Assembly: GCF_012273895.1 (NCBI RefSeq) | Contig: NC_052126.1 | Span: 1,997,218 to 2,061,217, forward strand | Direction of reading: 5' to 3' | Length of the DNA: 64,000 bases | Origin: Zerene cesonia | Lineage: Eukaryota; Arthropoda; Insecta; Lepidoptera; Pieridae | Part shown: one piece after another, positions 47,942-60,100 of the stretch | Numbering within the stretch: position 1 is the first letter of the stretch | Layout: every line of letters begins with the position of its first letter | Position numbers and translations under genes: made by a program | The notes under the pieces: model-generated | What the model was told of the DNA's origin: nothing | Seen by the model: only the letters and a program-made list of their open reading frames with translations | Databases searched by the model: none

Positions 47942-48555
47942 TGTGAGTTATATGTGTAACACGAAATTTGTCTTCAGGTTCCTAACACTATATGTCTCAT
48001 CGTCACGTTAAAAGAATTTAAAATGACAATAAAGTTCGCCAAGTATCTGTAGAAAAGATGATCTTTATAGAAAATAGTTATCTTAAAATAGATATTGCAG
48101 CTGTGTTAATCAGGTCATCGAAGTGTAAGGCTGAGTTAAGGCGGTTGAAATAAAAACATAATCGAATAAATTATTAGAAGTATTAAGAAAAAAAAAAGAA
48201 TTTTCTTTATGTAGGTATTTTCAAATATGCACTGGGAGTTTGGTTTATATCAAATTTATTATTAAACATGTTATATTTGTTCCTCGTATTTCTCTCTGTA
48301 TTGTCACAATGTACTACTTATTTATCATATAAACTTAACTTATTTGATAAAAATCATGTTGATTTTATGTATTTTTTATTAGGTTATTTCATTACAAACC
48401 TTTTGAATCCATTATGAAAGGTGTCTGGATTCAACCATTTTATATGACATATGCCGTTCAATAAAAGTCTAGTAAAGAAGAGTTATTTTACTTATGCAAC
48501 AAGAATTTGAAGTTTCTTTAAGTTAATGACATTTCTTTTCACGATTATAAATTAA

Positions 48556-48763
48556 CTAGCTGCGCCCCGCGGTTTCACCCGCGTAAGTCCGTATCCCGTA
48601 GAAATATCGGGATAAAAATTTGCCTATATGTTTATCCAGTTGTTCAGCTATCTATGTACCAAATTTCTTTGCAATCGGTGCAGTAGTTTTTGCGTGAAAG
48701 AGCAACAAACACACACACATCCTTACAAACTTTCTCATTTATAATAGTAGTAGGAAAGTAGGA
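48556..48763 (-). mobile_element. Lep1-like non-autonomous Helitron
   Basis: A|CTAGCTGCGCCCCGCGGTTT at the 3' end and GTAGGAAAGTAGGA|T at the 5' end. Confidence 0.85.
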
Positions 48764-49285
48764 TGGCTAGCATTCAAATTTTTTCTTAGCAATTTTTTCT
48801 GTTCACAAACGTTTAAATTAACTTTTGCAACATATACATTACATAAAAAGGGATGCTTATAATGTGAAGTATGTTACATTTTGCTCTTACTTCGAATAAC
48901 TATAAGAACTTAAAATAACAGTCTGAAGTAGTTGGTAAGTGATAGTTTAATTAAAATTTATAAACTCCTTGTGAACCAATTGACAACTCTCACATTTAAA
49001 TTGGTAATCTTTCACCCTTGTGAGAAGCATTCATAAATAATTCACTAGAATTGTTTGGTATTCTGAAAATTCGATACTGGCCTAGCTACTTCATAGAATA
49101 ATGATTAAAAGATGACTGTAATAGGTTCAATGTGAATTCGACCCCAGTAAATTCAAATTAAAACATAAAATATACACTTGGAATTGGGAAAACTTCCTTC
49201 GTTTTAGGAACATCGGTTAGAAATAAAACCTATGGTTAGATGCTCAATAAATTATAAATTTTAAACTATAGAAAAAAAAAGATCT

Positions 49286-49359
49286 CGAGGCGGGATTCGA
49301 ACTCGCGAATTTTGCCCAAACAGTAATAAGAACGCGGTGCGGGTTCGAATCCAGTCTCG
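49286..49359. repeat. Inverted pair of tRNA T-arm-like sequences
   Basis: CGAGGCGGGATTCGAACTCGC (49286-49306) and GCGGGTTCGAATCCAGTCTCG (49339-49359) are near reverse complements. The second carries a perfect B box, GGTTCGAATCC (49342-49352). No acceptor or anticodon stem is present, so these are not tRNA genes. Confidence 0.6.
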
Positions 49360-50022
49360 TAGTAAATTTTTTTCTATTCTTTAAAAATCTCTCACTTTAT
49401 AAGTAATCAATGCCCTTATACGTTTTTACTAATTTCTTTTAAATTTTCCAGACTATTCCGCATAGTACTGGCACATAAAGCCTATATAATACATAAAGCA
49501 TATATTAAGCATTCCCGCTATACGTGTTGCCGTTGGTAAAATATTAAATCGTTCGAGTTTTCGCGCTCGCAATATTCCCAATAAGGTATTGCGACAGTCA
49601 TGAGATGACAATTTGAATTTATTGCGCTAGTGCTGCTTTATCACTTTATATCACCTGAACATTATATGGAGGAAAGGGTATGGAGGGAAGGTAAAGGTAT
49701 TAGGTAAAGGCTCATAACGTATCATATAATTAAATAAGAACCTCAAACAAAACAGAGCAATCCCCTTGTTTTAGCATTATAGCGTGCGAAGCTTGCTTAC
49801 TTTTGACGTTATATTCACGTTGTGGCTTGCAATAACCGTTGGGGTGGAAATTGATTTAAATTTACCTACCATGTTTGTTAACCTATGAATGTTAGTATTA
49901 CAAGTTCAACATTTAATTTCATTTAACAATAATATTGATATTTGTTCCTGTTATTTGTTTTAATGTGATGGATTTCTTCTATTAGTTTTCTACGTGTAAT
50001 GCTAATTGATTGATTATTTCTA
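49360..50022. other. Non-coding stretch
   Basis: Nothing recognised. Confidence 0.5.
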
Positions 50023-50203
50023 TCTATACTTATATTATAAAGAGGAAGCTTTTGTATTTTCGTATTTTTTGTATGCTTGTAACGATTTCTCGCAAAATCC
50101 ACTGGACTTTTTTAAAAAATTCTTTGACCATTGTAAAGCATCAACTTCATTGGGTAATATAAGCTATATACGAACTACGGGGGAAGCCGGGGCGGACAGC
50201 TCG
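50023..50203 (+). mobile_element. Helitron-like element, GCTGAAGAG family
   Basis: A|TCTATACTTATATTATAAAG start; GGGAAGCCGGGGCGGACAG then CTCG (mutated CTAG). Confidence 0.75.
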
Positions 50204-50206
50204 TAT

Positions 50207-50445
50207 TATATAGTTTACAAACTATGCGCCCGCGATTTCGCCTCGCAAGGAATAAAGCAGTCCCGCAATTTACCCGCATACTTCCCGATTCCATGGGACT
50301 TTCGAAATATAGTTATTTCTTTCTCAGGTCTGAAGCTGTATCTGTGTCAAATTTCGTCCAAATCGGTACGGTGGTTTGGACGTGAAAGCACAGAGACAGA
50401 CAGATAGATTTACTTTTGCATTTATACTATCAGTATGGACAATTC
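50207..50445 (-). mobile_element. Helitron-like degraded element
   Basis: CTATGCGCCCGCGATTTCGCC, CAAATTTCGTCCAAATCGG and CAGACAGATAGATTTAC in the order of the family at 52585; it abuts the preceding element. Confidence 0.5.
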
Positions 50446-50650
50446 CATCATACGCAAAAATGCCCAACAGATTTGATTGCCTAAACAGATTTGACTGTTC
50501 AATTACTAATAAATGACAAAACTATGGCTTTATTTTTACTAAATAATATAAAACTTAAAAGAATTAGCTTTAAAAGTAACCGTTTAAACTCCTTAAAAGG
50601 ATAATCAACAAGCTTTTTAATGAATAAGCTCATCCTTAATAATATTAAAT

Positions 50651-50965
50651 ACTAGCTTTGGTGATATTCGGTTATATCGCTTTCATCTCCCTATTTCAAC
50701 TCCTTATATAAATATAATCTATGGCTGTGAATGACATTGACATTTGTTACTCGCGTTTTTTAAAATATGCAAAATTAAATGTACATTTTTCAATATTTCT
50801 GAGAGATTTTCTTAATATTTTTTTTCCGTAAGAACCTTCTTCTAATAATAACAAATACAACAAAAAAAGAATTAGTGAAATCGGTCCAGCCATTCACGTG
50901 TGATGCCGTGACCAAGGAAAACGGGTTTCATTTATATAATATATTTATATATACAGATAGATGCA
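50651..50965 (-). mobile_element. Helitron-like degraded element
   Basis: ACTAGCTTTGGTGATATTCGG at one end and ATCGGTCCAGCCATTCACG ... AAACGGGTTTCATTTATATA at the other. Confidence 0.45.
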
Positions 50966-51734
50966 AAAGTAACATAATAATGATTTTTGTGTCTAGAGAT
51001 AGTTATGAGGCTACAGAGTAAACATAGGGATAAATTCTTTGAATTGTGTGCAAAATCATTCGACGTTCCAAAGATTCCTGGATGATGCGTGTTTTAATCA
51101 CTATGAACCCTATAAAATCCTATAGATGACGCTATACTAAAAAATTTATACGTATGAAACTTAATTTTCTTCGACCACAGGAACTACAACTAGCTTTCTG
51201 TATACATAATTTTTATAAAAACGCATATAATAATATCATATTACTTAAATAATACAATATATAACAGAGCAATGTCCCAACAATATAGGTCAATGGCATA
51301 ATATTAACTTGATTGTCTGAATCACCAGTCGCAGCCAAGTTTTGATCAGTCGCATGACATATTTAGTATATATCTAATCATATAAGCAACAAATTCCCAA
51401 GAATTATTTGATAGAAATCTCCCTACTTATTTACTACTCACTACCCATTCTTACTTTGTCTGGCTTCAATCGAGGTTAAATATCTATTTATCGGATTAAA
51501 AGCTATATGTGTTGTATCAAAATATATTCCAAATCGTAAGACAGTTTTTTTTAAATAGAAAATAGCCATTCGTTCATACCCCCGGTGAAGAAGTAACAAG
51601 TAAAAAGTAAAATATAGACTAAGACAGTACAATTAACGTGAATTTGTATGGGTATGGTGTTTTTTAAGATTAATTCTTTATAATATTGCTAAAGATAAAT
51701 ATTTATTTCGATATCCTCCTCCTCAGTCGGTTCC

Positions 51735-51945
51735 TCACAGTTGAGGATCGTGACCTCTCGTCACTTTTTTGACGGCTTCTCTCCACCTGTTACGGTCTTC
51801 AGCTTGGTGGAGAGCGACGTCCATAGGTATGTCCAGCTGTTGGGTCACCTGATCTGCCCATCTTCTTGGACTACGGCCTCTCGGTCTCTTGCCTTCTACT
51901 TTTCCAGTAACAGTCAGCCTCTCTAGACTATCGAAATTTCGATAA
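51735..51945 (-). pseudogene. LINE ORF C-terminal fragment (RTE-like)
   Basis: Minus-strand frame ending in TGA at 51735: LERLTVTGKVEGKRPRGRS, PRRWADQV, AEDRNRWREAVKK, HDPQL. The GKRxRGRxxxRW and AEDRxRWR blocks are typical of the C-terminal end of RTE-class endonuclease/reverse transcriptase ORFs. 5'-truncated remnant. Confidence 0.7.
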
Positions 51946-52129
51946 AGTACGTTAAGAAAATCAATTTCAAAATGATTGATTATGTGTATGTTTTGTCAAT
52001 TATAAGTTTATTCATTTCAAATTAGGATTTAATATAACCGATTATAGTTGAGGCTCGCTATACCTACAGTTAGAGAAAACTGCATTCCTTCTTTCCGATT
52101 ATTATATTTTATTATTATTTTAATTTAAA

Positions 52130-52341
52130 TCCTACTAATCGTACTAATATTACAAATGCGAAAGTTTGTAAGGATGTATGTACGTTTGTTGGTCTTTCAC
52201 GCAAAAACACTGAACCGATGGCAATGAAATTTGGTAGGTACGTAGATATCTGGACAACTGGAATAACATGAAGGCTGTTTTTTGTCCCGATATTCCTACG
52301 GGATACTGACTAACGCGGGTGAAACCGTGGGGCGCAGCTAG
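52130..52341 (+). mobile_element. Lep1-like non-autonomous Helitron
   Basis: A|TCCTACTAATCGTACTAATAT start; GGTGAAACCGTGGGGCGCAG CTAG|T end. Confidence 0.85.
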
Positions 52342-52584
52342 TTTATCATAATTTTGAATAGCTTTGACAATGAAGTTGGATTTTATTAGATCTTATATGT
52401 ATTATTTTGGGTTTTGTATGATTTCATAAATTCCTGTTAACGCTTGTGTGTAAGTTGTGGTAATATAATATATATAACTAGTTGTGCATACGCCAACTTA
52501 TATTCATACCTTATGTATAACTTAAGTACCTACACTTGTATTAGATATGACTTTCAATTGAATTCCTTTACGCCTTATAAAAAT

Positions 52585-52923
52585 ACTAGCTTTCCGCTTC
52601 TAGCTTCAGGGAATTCGGTCGCGCGACACGATAAGGAGTAGCCTATAGTCTTTCCCAAAGTCTAAACTATTTGTCAAAATTGGTTAAGTGGTGTGAAAGA
52701 ATCTTACATGATTTTATGTTTGACAATTAGGAACTTCCATAAAATATTTCATCCCCTATTTCAACCCCTTCTACCTTTTTTTTCGTGATAAAAAGTATCC
52801 CATGTCCTTTCCTAAGTTCAGTTCTATCTTTATACCAAATTTCTTCAAAATTGGTTCAGTGGTTTAGGGGTGAAAGCGTAAGAGACAGATAGAATTACTT
52901 TCGCATTTATAATATTAAGTAGG
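52585..52923 (-). mobile_element. Helitron-like element, long variant
   Basis: ACTAGCTTTCCGCTTCTAGC at the 3' end; ACAGATAGAATTACTTTCGC ATTTATAATATTAAGTAGGA at the 5' end, with ACCAAATTTCTTCAAAATTGG between. Confidence 0.6.
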
Positions 52924-52984
52924 AATTGTATTATATGCTGGGTATCAAACTTTATACTTTATATATTTGTTCTTTATCTGTAGG

Positions 52985-53340
52985 TACTAGAAGTCGTTGC
53001 TTCATACCAAATTTCAAGATTCTGAGTTCACGGGAAGTACCCTGTAGGTTTTGATTGTTTTGCGAGTGCCGAAAATTTGCGGCAAAAACGACCGTAGGTA
53101 TCTATCAATTACATTCGCTTAGAAGTTTAATTTTTTACAGCTCCAAGGACCAGTAGAGCTGTATCTAATTTCTGATCTCAATTTCAGCTTGATAAGTGCG
53201 CTTGATACATGTGCATGGACGCGTTCCTGGGAAAGAGGGTCTTGAAAGGCAGAAAGATACACAGACAGACAGACAAGAAGATCCTATAATGGTTCCTTTT
53301 TCTTTTTTCCTATTGAGATACAGAACCCTAAAACTCAGAT
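52985..53340 (+). repeat. Interspersed repeat ending in ACAGAACCCTAAAA
   Basis: TACCAAATTTCAAGATTCTGAG, ACAGACAGACAGACAAGAAG and GGTTCCTTTTTC ... CAGAACCCTAAAA: a common lepidopteran interspersed repeat. The open frames on both strands are within it. Confidence 0.55.
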
Positions 53341-53786
53341 GTAGAATGTATTTAGATAAATTCCATGCTGTCAGGAAATAAATACATCGTAATTTATAGT
53401 CATGATGCTGCAATTTTAAGATCATAGGATGCAAGAAAATGCTTAGCGTAGGATCTACCTTGTTAAATCTAGGTTTGAAATTTTGTTAATTATGTTGTTA
53501 AAATTATAATTAATTGTTAATTGCTATATTCCTAAACATGTTTTTTGTTTCTTCATATTAGGCTAGCTTATTGAAAACAACATTAATTGAATAATTTGGA
53601 AATGTACCTTTTTATTTAGAATTCGATAATTTAAACATAATACTAATGCATGCTCTTCATGTCAACATAAAATACAGTCTACATGCATTAAATTCTCCGG
53701 TTCGAATTCATTAACTATAATTAACAAATACTGAATGAAAAAAAACTTGAACGTGAAATAGCATAATTGAACCAAAAAATACTTAC

Positions 53787-54110
53787 GCGCCATACACCCC
53801 AAACACATAGAGTCGTCATTTGCACCGAAAATTGCAATCAAATACACTGCACAACCAAACTAATAATTAACACATTTTGTGTGAATGGACAAAGACATTT
53901 GCACACTGCCTCACGCGTCACAGATCACGCTTAAATCAACGCATTGCAAACGTTCTTTTATTAATTAAAAATAAATAATTTCACTGAAAGGTGCTACGAC
54001 GCGCGTAGCACGGCCCGCCCCGTAGACTGTCTACAAGCGACTGACGTAGGTCGTAGATGTAAAACGAAATCGGAATTTGGAGGGAAACCTGCGCATATCC
54101 CGGGCCACAG
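53787..54110 (-). promoter_or_regulatory. Putative promoter and first exon (CpG-rich block)
   Basis: A GC- and CpG-rich block (53991-54110) in AT-rich surroundings is followed on the minus strand by an initiator-like TCAGTG (53982-53987), about 190 bases without obvious repeats, and a good donor GCGC|GTAAGT at 53786. A short frame from ATG at 53819 (MTTLCVWGVWR) runs open to the donor. This looks like a transcription start with a first, perhaps untranslated, exon. It could serve the long-intron gene starting at 27810 or an unseen transcript. Confidence 0.35.
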
Positions 54111-54424
54111 TTTTACGTGTGGGTTAACAATGCGAAAATTTCGTTCGTTTATTTACTGATTCTATTGTTTCATGCATATTCGTGAAAACGTTATTAGCAA
54201 AACTATGACAGCAAATATATGGAGAATATTTTATTGTAGAAAGAAGAATTATTGATGAAAACTATCGTGATTTCATGAAAAAATAATAAATATATTATAA
54301 ATTGGATGCACATTTAAAAATTATTTGAAAGTATAGTTTATATTTAAGGCAAAGCTTTTACCAACCTTAATTAGGAGATTCTCAATTCAGAGATCCAAAT
54401 CTCAAAAGCAAGAGGAAATTTGAA

Positions 54425-54721
54425 GCAGTGGTGGCTCAGTGGTGAGAATCTCGGACTTCAAAAATCGATAAGCCGGGGTTCGAGACGGGGCAAGCGTGCA
54501 GGAAATAAATTGATTTTTCAATTTATCTGCACATGTGGATATCACCACTGCTTAAAACGGTGAAGGAAAACATCACGAGGAAATCAGCATGTCCCAGAAT
54601 CAAAAGTTCGACGACATGTGACATCTGCCAACCCGCACTTGGCAAGCGTGGTGGATTATGGCCTGAACCCTAATAGGAGGCCTGTGTCCCAGTAGTAGGA
54701 ACATCTATGGGCTGATGATGA
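54425..54721 (+). mobile_element. tRNA-derived SINE, full length with TSD
   Basis: Perfect A box TGGCTCAGTGG (54432-54442) and a B-box-like GGTTCGAGACG (54477-54487) in the tRNA-like head, then the body and a GATGATGA tail. The 15-bp CAATTCAGAGATCCA at 54383-54397 and 54722-54736 is the target-site duplication. It starts 27 bp upstream of the head, so the retroposed transcript carried extra 5' sequence. Confidence 0.9.
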
Positions 54722-55070
54722 CAATTCAGAGATCCATATTTATTAACTGCAATTTACCGGGATCAACACAACCAGGACAAACTTATAATTAAGAAAATTT
54801 AAATAACATTATGATGAATTTCGGACAAGATTAGAACAAATCTAATAAGTACAAAAATAGATAGAGCAGGATGTGTTGTGTTTTCTCGCGTCAACTGTTG
54901 AACGCAATATGATGAACAAATACACAAATGGAACTGTAATAGAAAAATGTGTTTTGTATAATACAACTTTTCTCGCTGTGTAAAAGAGGATGGACGAAAA
55001 AATTAAATGAAAGTTGTCGCAGGGCAACACGAAATTGTAGGACAATTAGGTAGAATTTGTAAATAGAACA

Positions 55071-55249
55071 TCCTACTGATATTATAAGCACGATAGTTTG
55101 TAACTTGTAGTTGGTGGATCATCCATCCATTTGTTAGTCTTTTACTTAAAAACTACTGAATGGATTTAAACGAAACTTTACAATAATATAGCTAATGCTT
55201 GCTGTTGTCCGAGGGTTCATCCACGCGTGAAACCTTGCGGCGCATCTAG
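55071..55249 (+). mobile_element. Lep1-like Helitron, diverged
   Basis: A|TCCTACTGATATTATAAGCAC start; GTGAAACCTTGCGGCGCAT CTAG|T end. Confidence 0.75.
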
Positions 55250-55617
55250 TTCCATATAATACAGATATTTAAATGCATGCCTGACCGTTTGTGCTATCCG
55301 ATCCATCTTCTCTTTCCTCCCGCTGAACTGCTTTGGTCTCAAGTAGGCCAATGTTGACAGCCGGTTCTTTGCTTGTATTTACCTACAGTTTATATTATTT
55401 ACTATCATATATATTATCATGTAATTGTAATTAATAATTTATTATTAAAATGTATCGCGTAGTTATAAGTCACAACAAAATAACGAATAAAATATTTAAT
55501 CTGTGCTGCACGAGAGGGATCAGATCATCAGAGGGATTATGCTATTAAAATGTTTTTTCTTTTAATTTAGAGAATTTTGTGGATTAAAGTGAGGTCTATT
55601 ATGGAAACTACGTTTTT

Positions 55618-55790
55618 GAGTTCGGTTGTCGAACACGGTTCGGCACCAATTGGGCCAGCTCCCACCGGAGAAGAACCACACCCCAACAGAAGACCGGTGT
55701 GAAATAGTAGCATTGTATTGCACGTATTTGTAACGGCCCTATATGTGGGCGGTGGTCGCGTATCATCAGACGAAACACCAGCTCAGTTAC
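55618..55790 (+). repeat. Interspersed repeat R1, internally deleted
   Basis: GTCGAACACGGTTCGGCACC to AGAAGACCGGTGTGAAATAG, then directly to CCTATATGTGGGCGGTGGTCGCG near the 3' end; the central part is missing. Confidence 0.7.
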
Positions 55791-56086
55791 CAGCAATGAT
55801 ATACACAGCTAAACAGTTAAATAAATTAAACAAGGTGAAAAAAAGAAAGAAATCTTTATCTTCATGTATTTTCATTGAAATATATAGATATGTATTATCT
55901 TTATGAAACACTTACTTTTTAACATTTGATTTCTACACCCATATTAACTGTTAAGATAAAAATTATCGATAACGATTATTATAACCTGTGGTATAATCTA
56001 TTTAATTTGGATACGGTAGATATAAGGGTTTAGAAATTAATATCATACTTAATAAAACACACTGAACAGTATTTATTGTTTTTTCT

Positions 56087-56250
56087 TGTGTTTGATTTGA
56101 CGCGAGTATTGTACATTTAGAAATTAAAAACTTTGGTAGACTAACCTCCCCGTGAACACGCTCGCTGTAAAGTGTTCGAAACGTCGGGTTAATAATATAA
56201 TGAATAGATCGCGTTTAAAATCCGTTAAAAAGTTTTTAATTTCTAACAGT
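56087..56250. mobile_element. Fold-back MITE
   Basis: TGTGTTTGATTTGACGCGAG, then AGAAATTAAAAACTTT; right arm CGCGTTTAAAATCCGTTAAAAAG TTTTTAATTTCTA. Same family as 30475. Confidence 0.7.
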
Positions 56251-56446
56251 ATTTATTTTTAAAACCACCCACAAAAAACAACAGATATGAAGTCCAGAGT
56301 TCCAAATACATTTGGGTTTGTACAAAAACACCAGAATTAATTTCACAATCACACTACTGCTCGCCACGACGGTCGAACTTAGAATGCATAGATTATACAC
56401 TTATATAGTAGAATGAATGCTCTGCGAACTTTCATTTATTATTCCA

Positions 56447-56660
56447 CTCGACGCTTGTCCCGGTTCTGCCCGGATATCAAGATTTTGCTTTATCCCAAGG
56501 GAACATTTAATCGGGTTAAAAAATTACCTATCACCCAAGTCAGCTGTATACCCTGCCAGTATACCAAATTTCATCAAAATCCCTTCAGCAGTTTCAACGT
56601 GATTGACGGACCAACAACCAAACAAACAAACTTTACACTTACAATATTAAATATATGATT
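56447..56660 (-). mobile_element. Helitron-like element, CGTCTAG-end family
   Basis: CTCGACGCTTGTCCCGGTTC (mutated CTAG) and TTACACTTACAATATTAAA at the 5' end. Confidence 0.65.
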
Positions 56661-56724
56661 GTGATAGTGTGATTACCCTACAGATTACTTATATCTTCGC
56701 GCTATATCCGTAAATAAAATGTTA

Positions 56725-56885
56725 TAAAGTTGAAGAGTTTGTTTGCTTGCGCGCTAATCTCGGGAACTACTTGTCCGATTTGAAAAAATATATCAGTGTT
56801 AGATAGCCCATGTATTGAGGAAGGCTTAAGCCAATATAATTTATTACTACATGAGGTAAACCGCGAGGCACAAATATAGGTAGAT
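56725..56885 (+). mobile_element. Helitron-like degraded element, GCTGAAGAG family
   Basis: GTTATAAAGTTGAAGAGTTTG and CAGTGTTAGATAGCCCATG blocks; 3' end decayed. It precedes the 3' UTR end of the uridine phosphorylase gene. Confidence 0.55.
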
Positions 56886-56948
56886 AGATTTATAACGTGT
56901 TATAAAGGGTGAGATAAAACAAGTGAAAATTTAAAATATATAACTCCA

Positions 56949-56954
56949 TTTATT
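56949..56954 (-). terminator. Poly(A) signal AATAAA of the uridine phosphorylase gene
   Basis: First AATAAA on the minus strand after the stop codon, about 123 bases downstream. Its position suits a short 3' UTR. The cleavage site cannot be seen from sequence. Confidence 0.55.
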
Positions 56955-57076
56955 GAATTTATGTCATTTAATATAACGCAATAACGATTATTATTCTTTG
57001 CCAAACAATAAAAAAAAGATCAGGTTAGACAAGCAAGCAATAGGAGTCGCTTCAGATTCCTTTATATTATAAAAAG

Positions 57077-57166
57077 TTATTTCTTATAATATTTGAGAAT
57101 ATAATTTCCCACAATTTTAGCAGGACGCTGCTGCCATTCCGCAAGAACTTCTTTATCGGGTGTTAC
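57077..57166 (-). CDS. UPP: Uridine phosphorylase exon 7, terminal
   Basis: Terminal exon of 29 codons plus TAA, from TTTCAG at 57167. Encodes VTPDKEVLAEWQQRPAKIV and ends ILKYYKK, matching the usual C-terminus of animal uridine phosphorylases. Confidence 0.94.
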   Translation of the reverse strand, partial: VTPDKEVLAEWQQRPAKIVGNYILKYYKK

Positions 57167-60100
57167 CTGAAACAATAAATAATCAAAAACACTAATTTCA
57201 ATCAAAATTAATTTACCGGTTTGCGTTATGTCTGCAATCGACCTTACGCCTCTCCATATATTCATGGGCGGTGGTTGCGCTTACCATAACGCGACCCACC
57301 ACCTTCATTGCTGACGGTGACATAAAAAAAAACATGATATGGCTTTTAAGCTTTTATTAGCTATTCTCTTCTTGTAGCCTAGCCTTCTGCACGCGGCTTT
57401 GTCCGCGTAGTAAAAAAAAAGAGAATCAGGGGTATTCCCGTGGGATTTACAGGATAAAAACTGTTTAGGCGTAAAGCAGATGGAAAACTTTCGAATTTAT
57501 AATAATACTAGCGCCCCGCAGTTTCACCTGCGTAAGTCCGTATCCCGTAGGAATATCGGGATAAAAAGTTGCCTATATGTTATTCTAGTTGTCCAGCTGT
57601 CTGCGTACCAAATTTCATTGCAATCGGCTCAGTAGCCTTTGCGTGAAAGAGCAACAAACACACACACATCCTTACAAATTTTCGCATTTATAATATTAGT
57701 AGGATAGCAAACTAGTATCATATCAATCATTACATCACGTCGAGTCGTGACATACCATCAAACAAACAATATAAATAACATAGATTTCCTATCTTAATAT
57801 CTTATACCTGGTCTCCAAGTAACCGGTCCAGGAATGTGACACAAACGAGAGCTGATCTTACGCCAGCCTCCCGAGTGAAGGCGGCAAACGCGGTCGACTC
57901 CATCTCCATATTCGTCACGCCCAACTGGACCAATTTCTGAAGGAACTCTTGCTTGTCCGCGTCGGAGTAGTCGCAGAATGCACCATCCGTTCTCGCTTCG
58001 CCTGGTCGGGAGGAAGTGCGATAGTTTTATGTATCTATGTATCTATTTGTCTATATATCTATTTATCCTTTAATCTTTTTATCTTTTTATCCATTTGTCT
58101 ATTTATTTATTTATTTATTTATTTATTGTAGAAATTATCATAAAGAAATGAAGAACAAAAAGCTCTAAACATACTAAAGAAAAATTTGTACATATAGCGG
58201 CCTTATGACTCAAAGCCATCTCTGCCAGGCAACCTTCAGGCAAAGGACAAAACACACACCAACCAAAACACAAATATTATTAGGAAGCTTGAGTCTTGGA
58301 AGATGGAAGATGAATGATGAAAAACCATGGAAAGTTGTCGCTCAAGAACCACAGGACAGTTATTTGGAACCATAACTATGTATACACATTATTACATATT
58401 AAGAATTAAAATGTAAAATTGATATTATTGGAAAGGATCAACTACAGAGTTTCTTGCCGACTCTTCTCTGTAGAAACTGCTTTCCGAACTGTTGGTAAAT
58501 GTTAAAACTGTTACCACGATTTGAGTGAGTTTACACTAATAGTATGAATCCGAAGTGTTTGTTCGGTTCAATAAGCTAGTCCAACCAACTGGCCGAAATT
58601 TCTAGAACTACCGGTGAATTTAAAGATTCCTTGTTATATGCCATAAGCGGGCGACTGAGCTGGTGGTTTGAGGGATGTATATAAAAAGAAATTACCCCTG
58701 TAGAAATTGTTTGCACACAATGTAACACCGATGACAGTTTTAAAATCTTCGTCAACGGCAACTGACATCAATTCTTGGTTCAAGCGTTTGTCAAAATCGC
58801 ATGGAAATTTTCTCTCGCGGCCTAAAATCGCCTGAAAATCATCGTTTACGTTAATATAATGGTTTCGTTAAAATAACACTATTTTTTGAGGAAAAAGATA
58901 ACATAAATAAAACTTTGTAATATTATTAGCGGACAACGACGGCAAACGATCACCAACGACTAAGAAGGGTGAGGAAATATATGCAAACCCCTCCCCCCTA
59001 CACCCCGAAAGAAACAGCTCCCGTTCTTTCCAGTCCATTCCTTCTTTCCATCCATCAATCCTTTCCTACTCCCTTGTCCCTAGGCAATGCATTTGCAGAA
59101 GCACTCATCATCATCATCATGATCATCATCAGCCCATATATGTTTCCACTGCTGGGACACAGGCCTCCTATGAGGGTTTAGGCCATAATCCACCACGCTG
59201 GCCAAGTGCGGGTTGGCAGATGTCACATGTCGTCGAACTTTTGATTCTTGGACATGCCGGTTTCCTCACGATGTTTTCCTTCACCGTTTTAAGCAGTGGT
59301 GATGTTATCCACATGTGCAGATAAATTGAAAAATCAATTTATTTCCTGCACGCTCGCCCCGGTCTCGATTATCGATTTTTAAGTCAGAGGTTCTCACCAC
59401 TGAACCACCACTGCTGCAAATGTTCATGGGCAGTGGTGATCGCTTACCATCAGGCGAACCTCCAGCTCAGTTGCCCGTTATGATACAGAAAAAGCATTCA
59501 GAAACAGTTTTTAAAGTATAAATAACATTTTGTTCTGGCCATACATTTTACTTTATTTTATTTATTTTAACAGAAAATACCTATTTTACATTAAATAAAG
59601 AAAGCATACCAAAAACCACAAAGATTTGTCCAGCATGCAAACAAGTTTACCACGACATATATCATTAAGAGATTTACTTATGTCAACCCCGACAAGCAAC
59701 ACAATTACAGTTTTATTATTTATCTACTTACGATATATACTTACGAGTTTATAACAGGGTTCCAGCGTATCACTTAGGCCCGAAGATGATATCACGACAG
59801 TGCCGGGGTCCACTCCGATACCACCGCTGGTACCGAGTCGAAATATTATGGGATCCTTCGCTTTTGCGTAGTACAATATTTTTAACAACTCCTCTAGAGC
59901 TATCGTCATCGAAGGAACCCCCATACCATGCTGTAAATTTGAGTAACTTTGAGTTAAATTTGAGTTATTCGGAGTTCTTTTCGCATTTATGATATTAGTT
60001 GGGTTTACTTACACTCAGGCACAGAATGGGGCCAACCTTATACATAGCGAACCTATGGGCCTGTTTAACTATATTTGTGAAGTCACACTGTATATCTAGT

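Noticed and set aside
50006..50407. 133-codon plus-strand ORF
   Set aside because: It lies across two adjoining Helitron-like elements and shows no protein motif.
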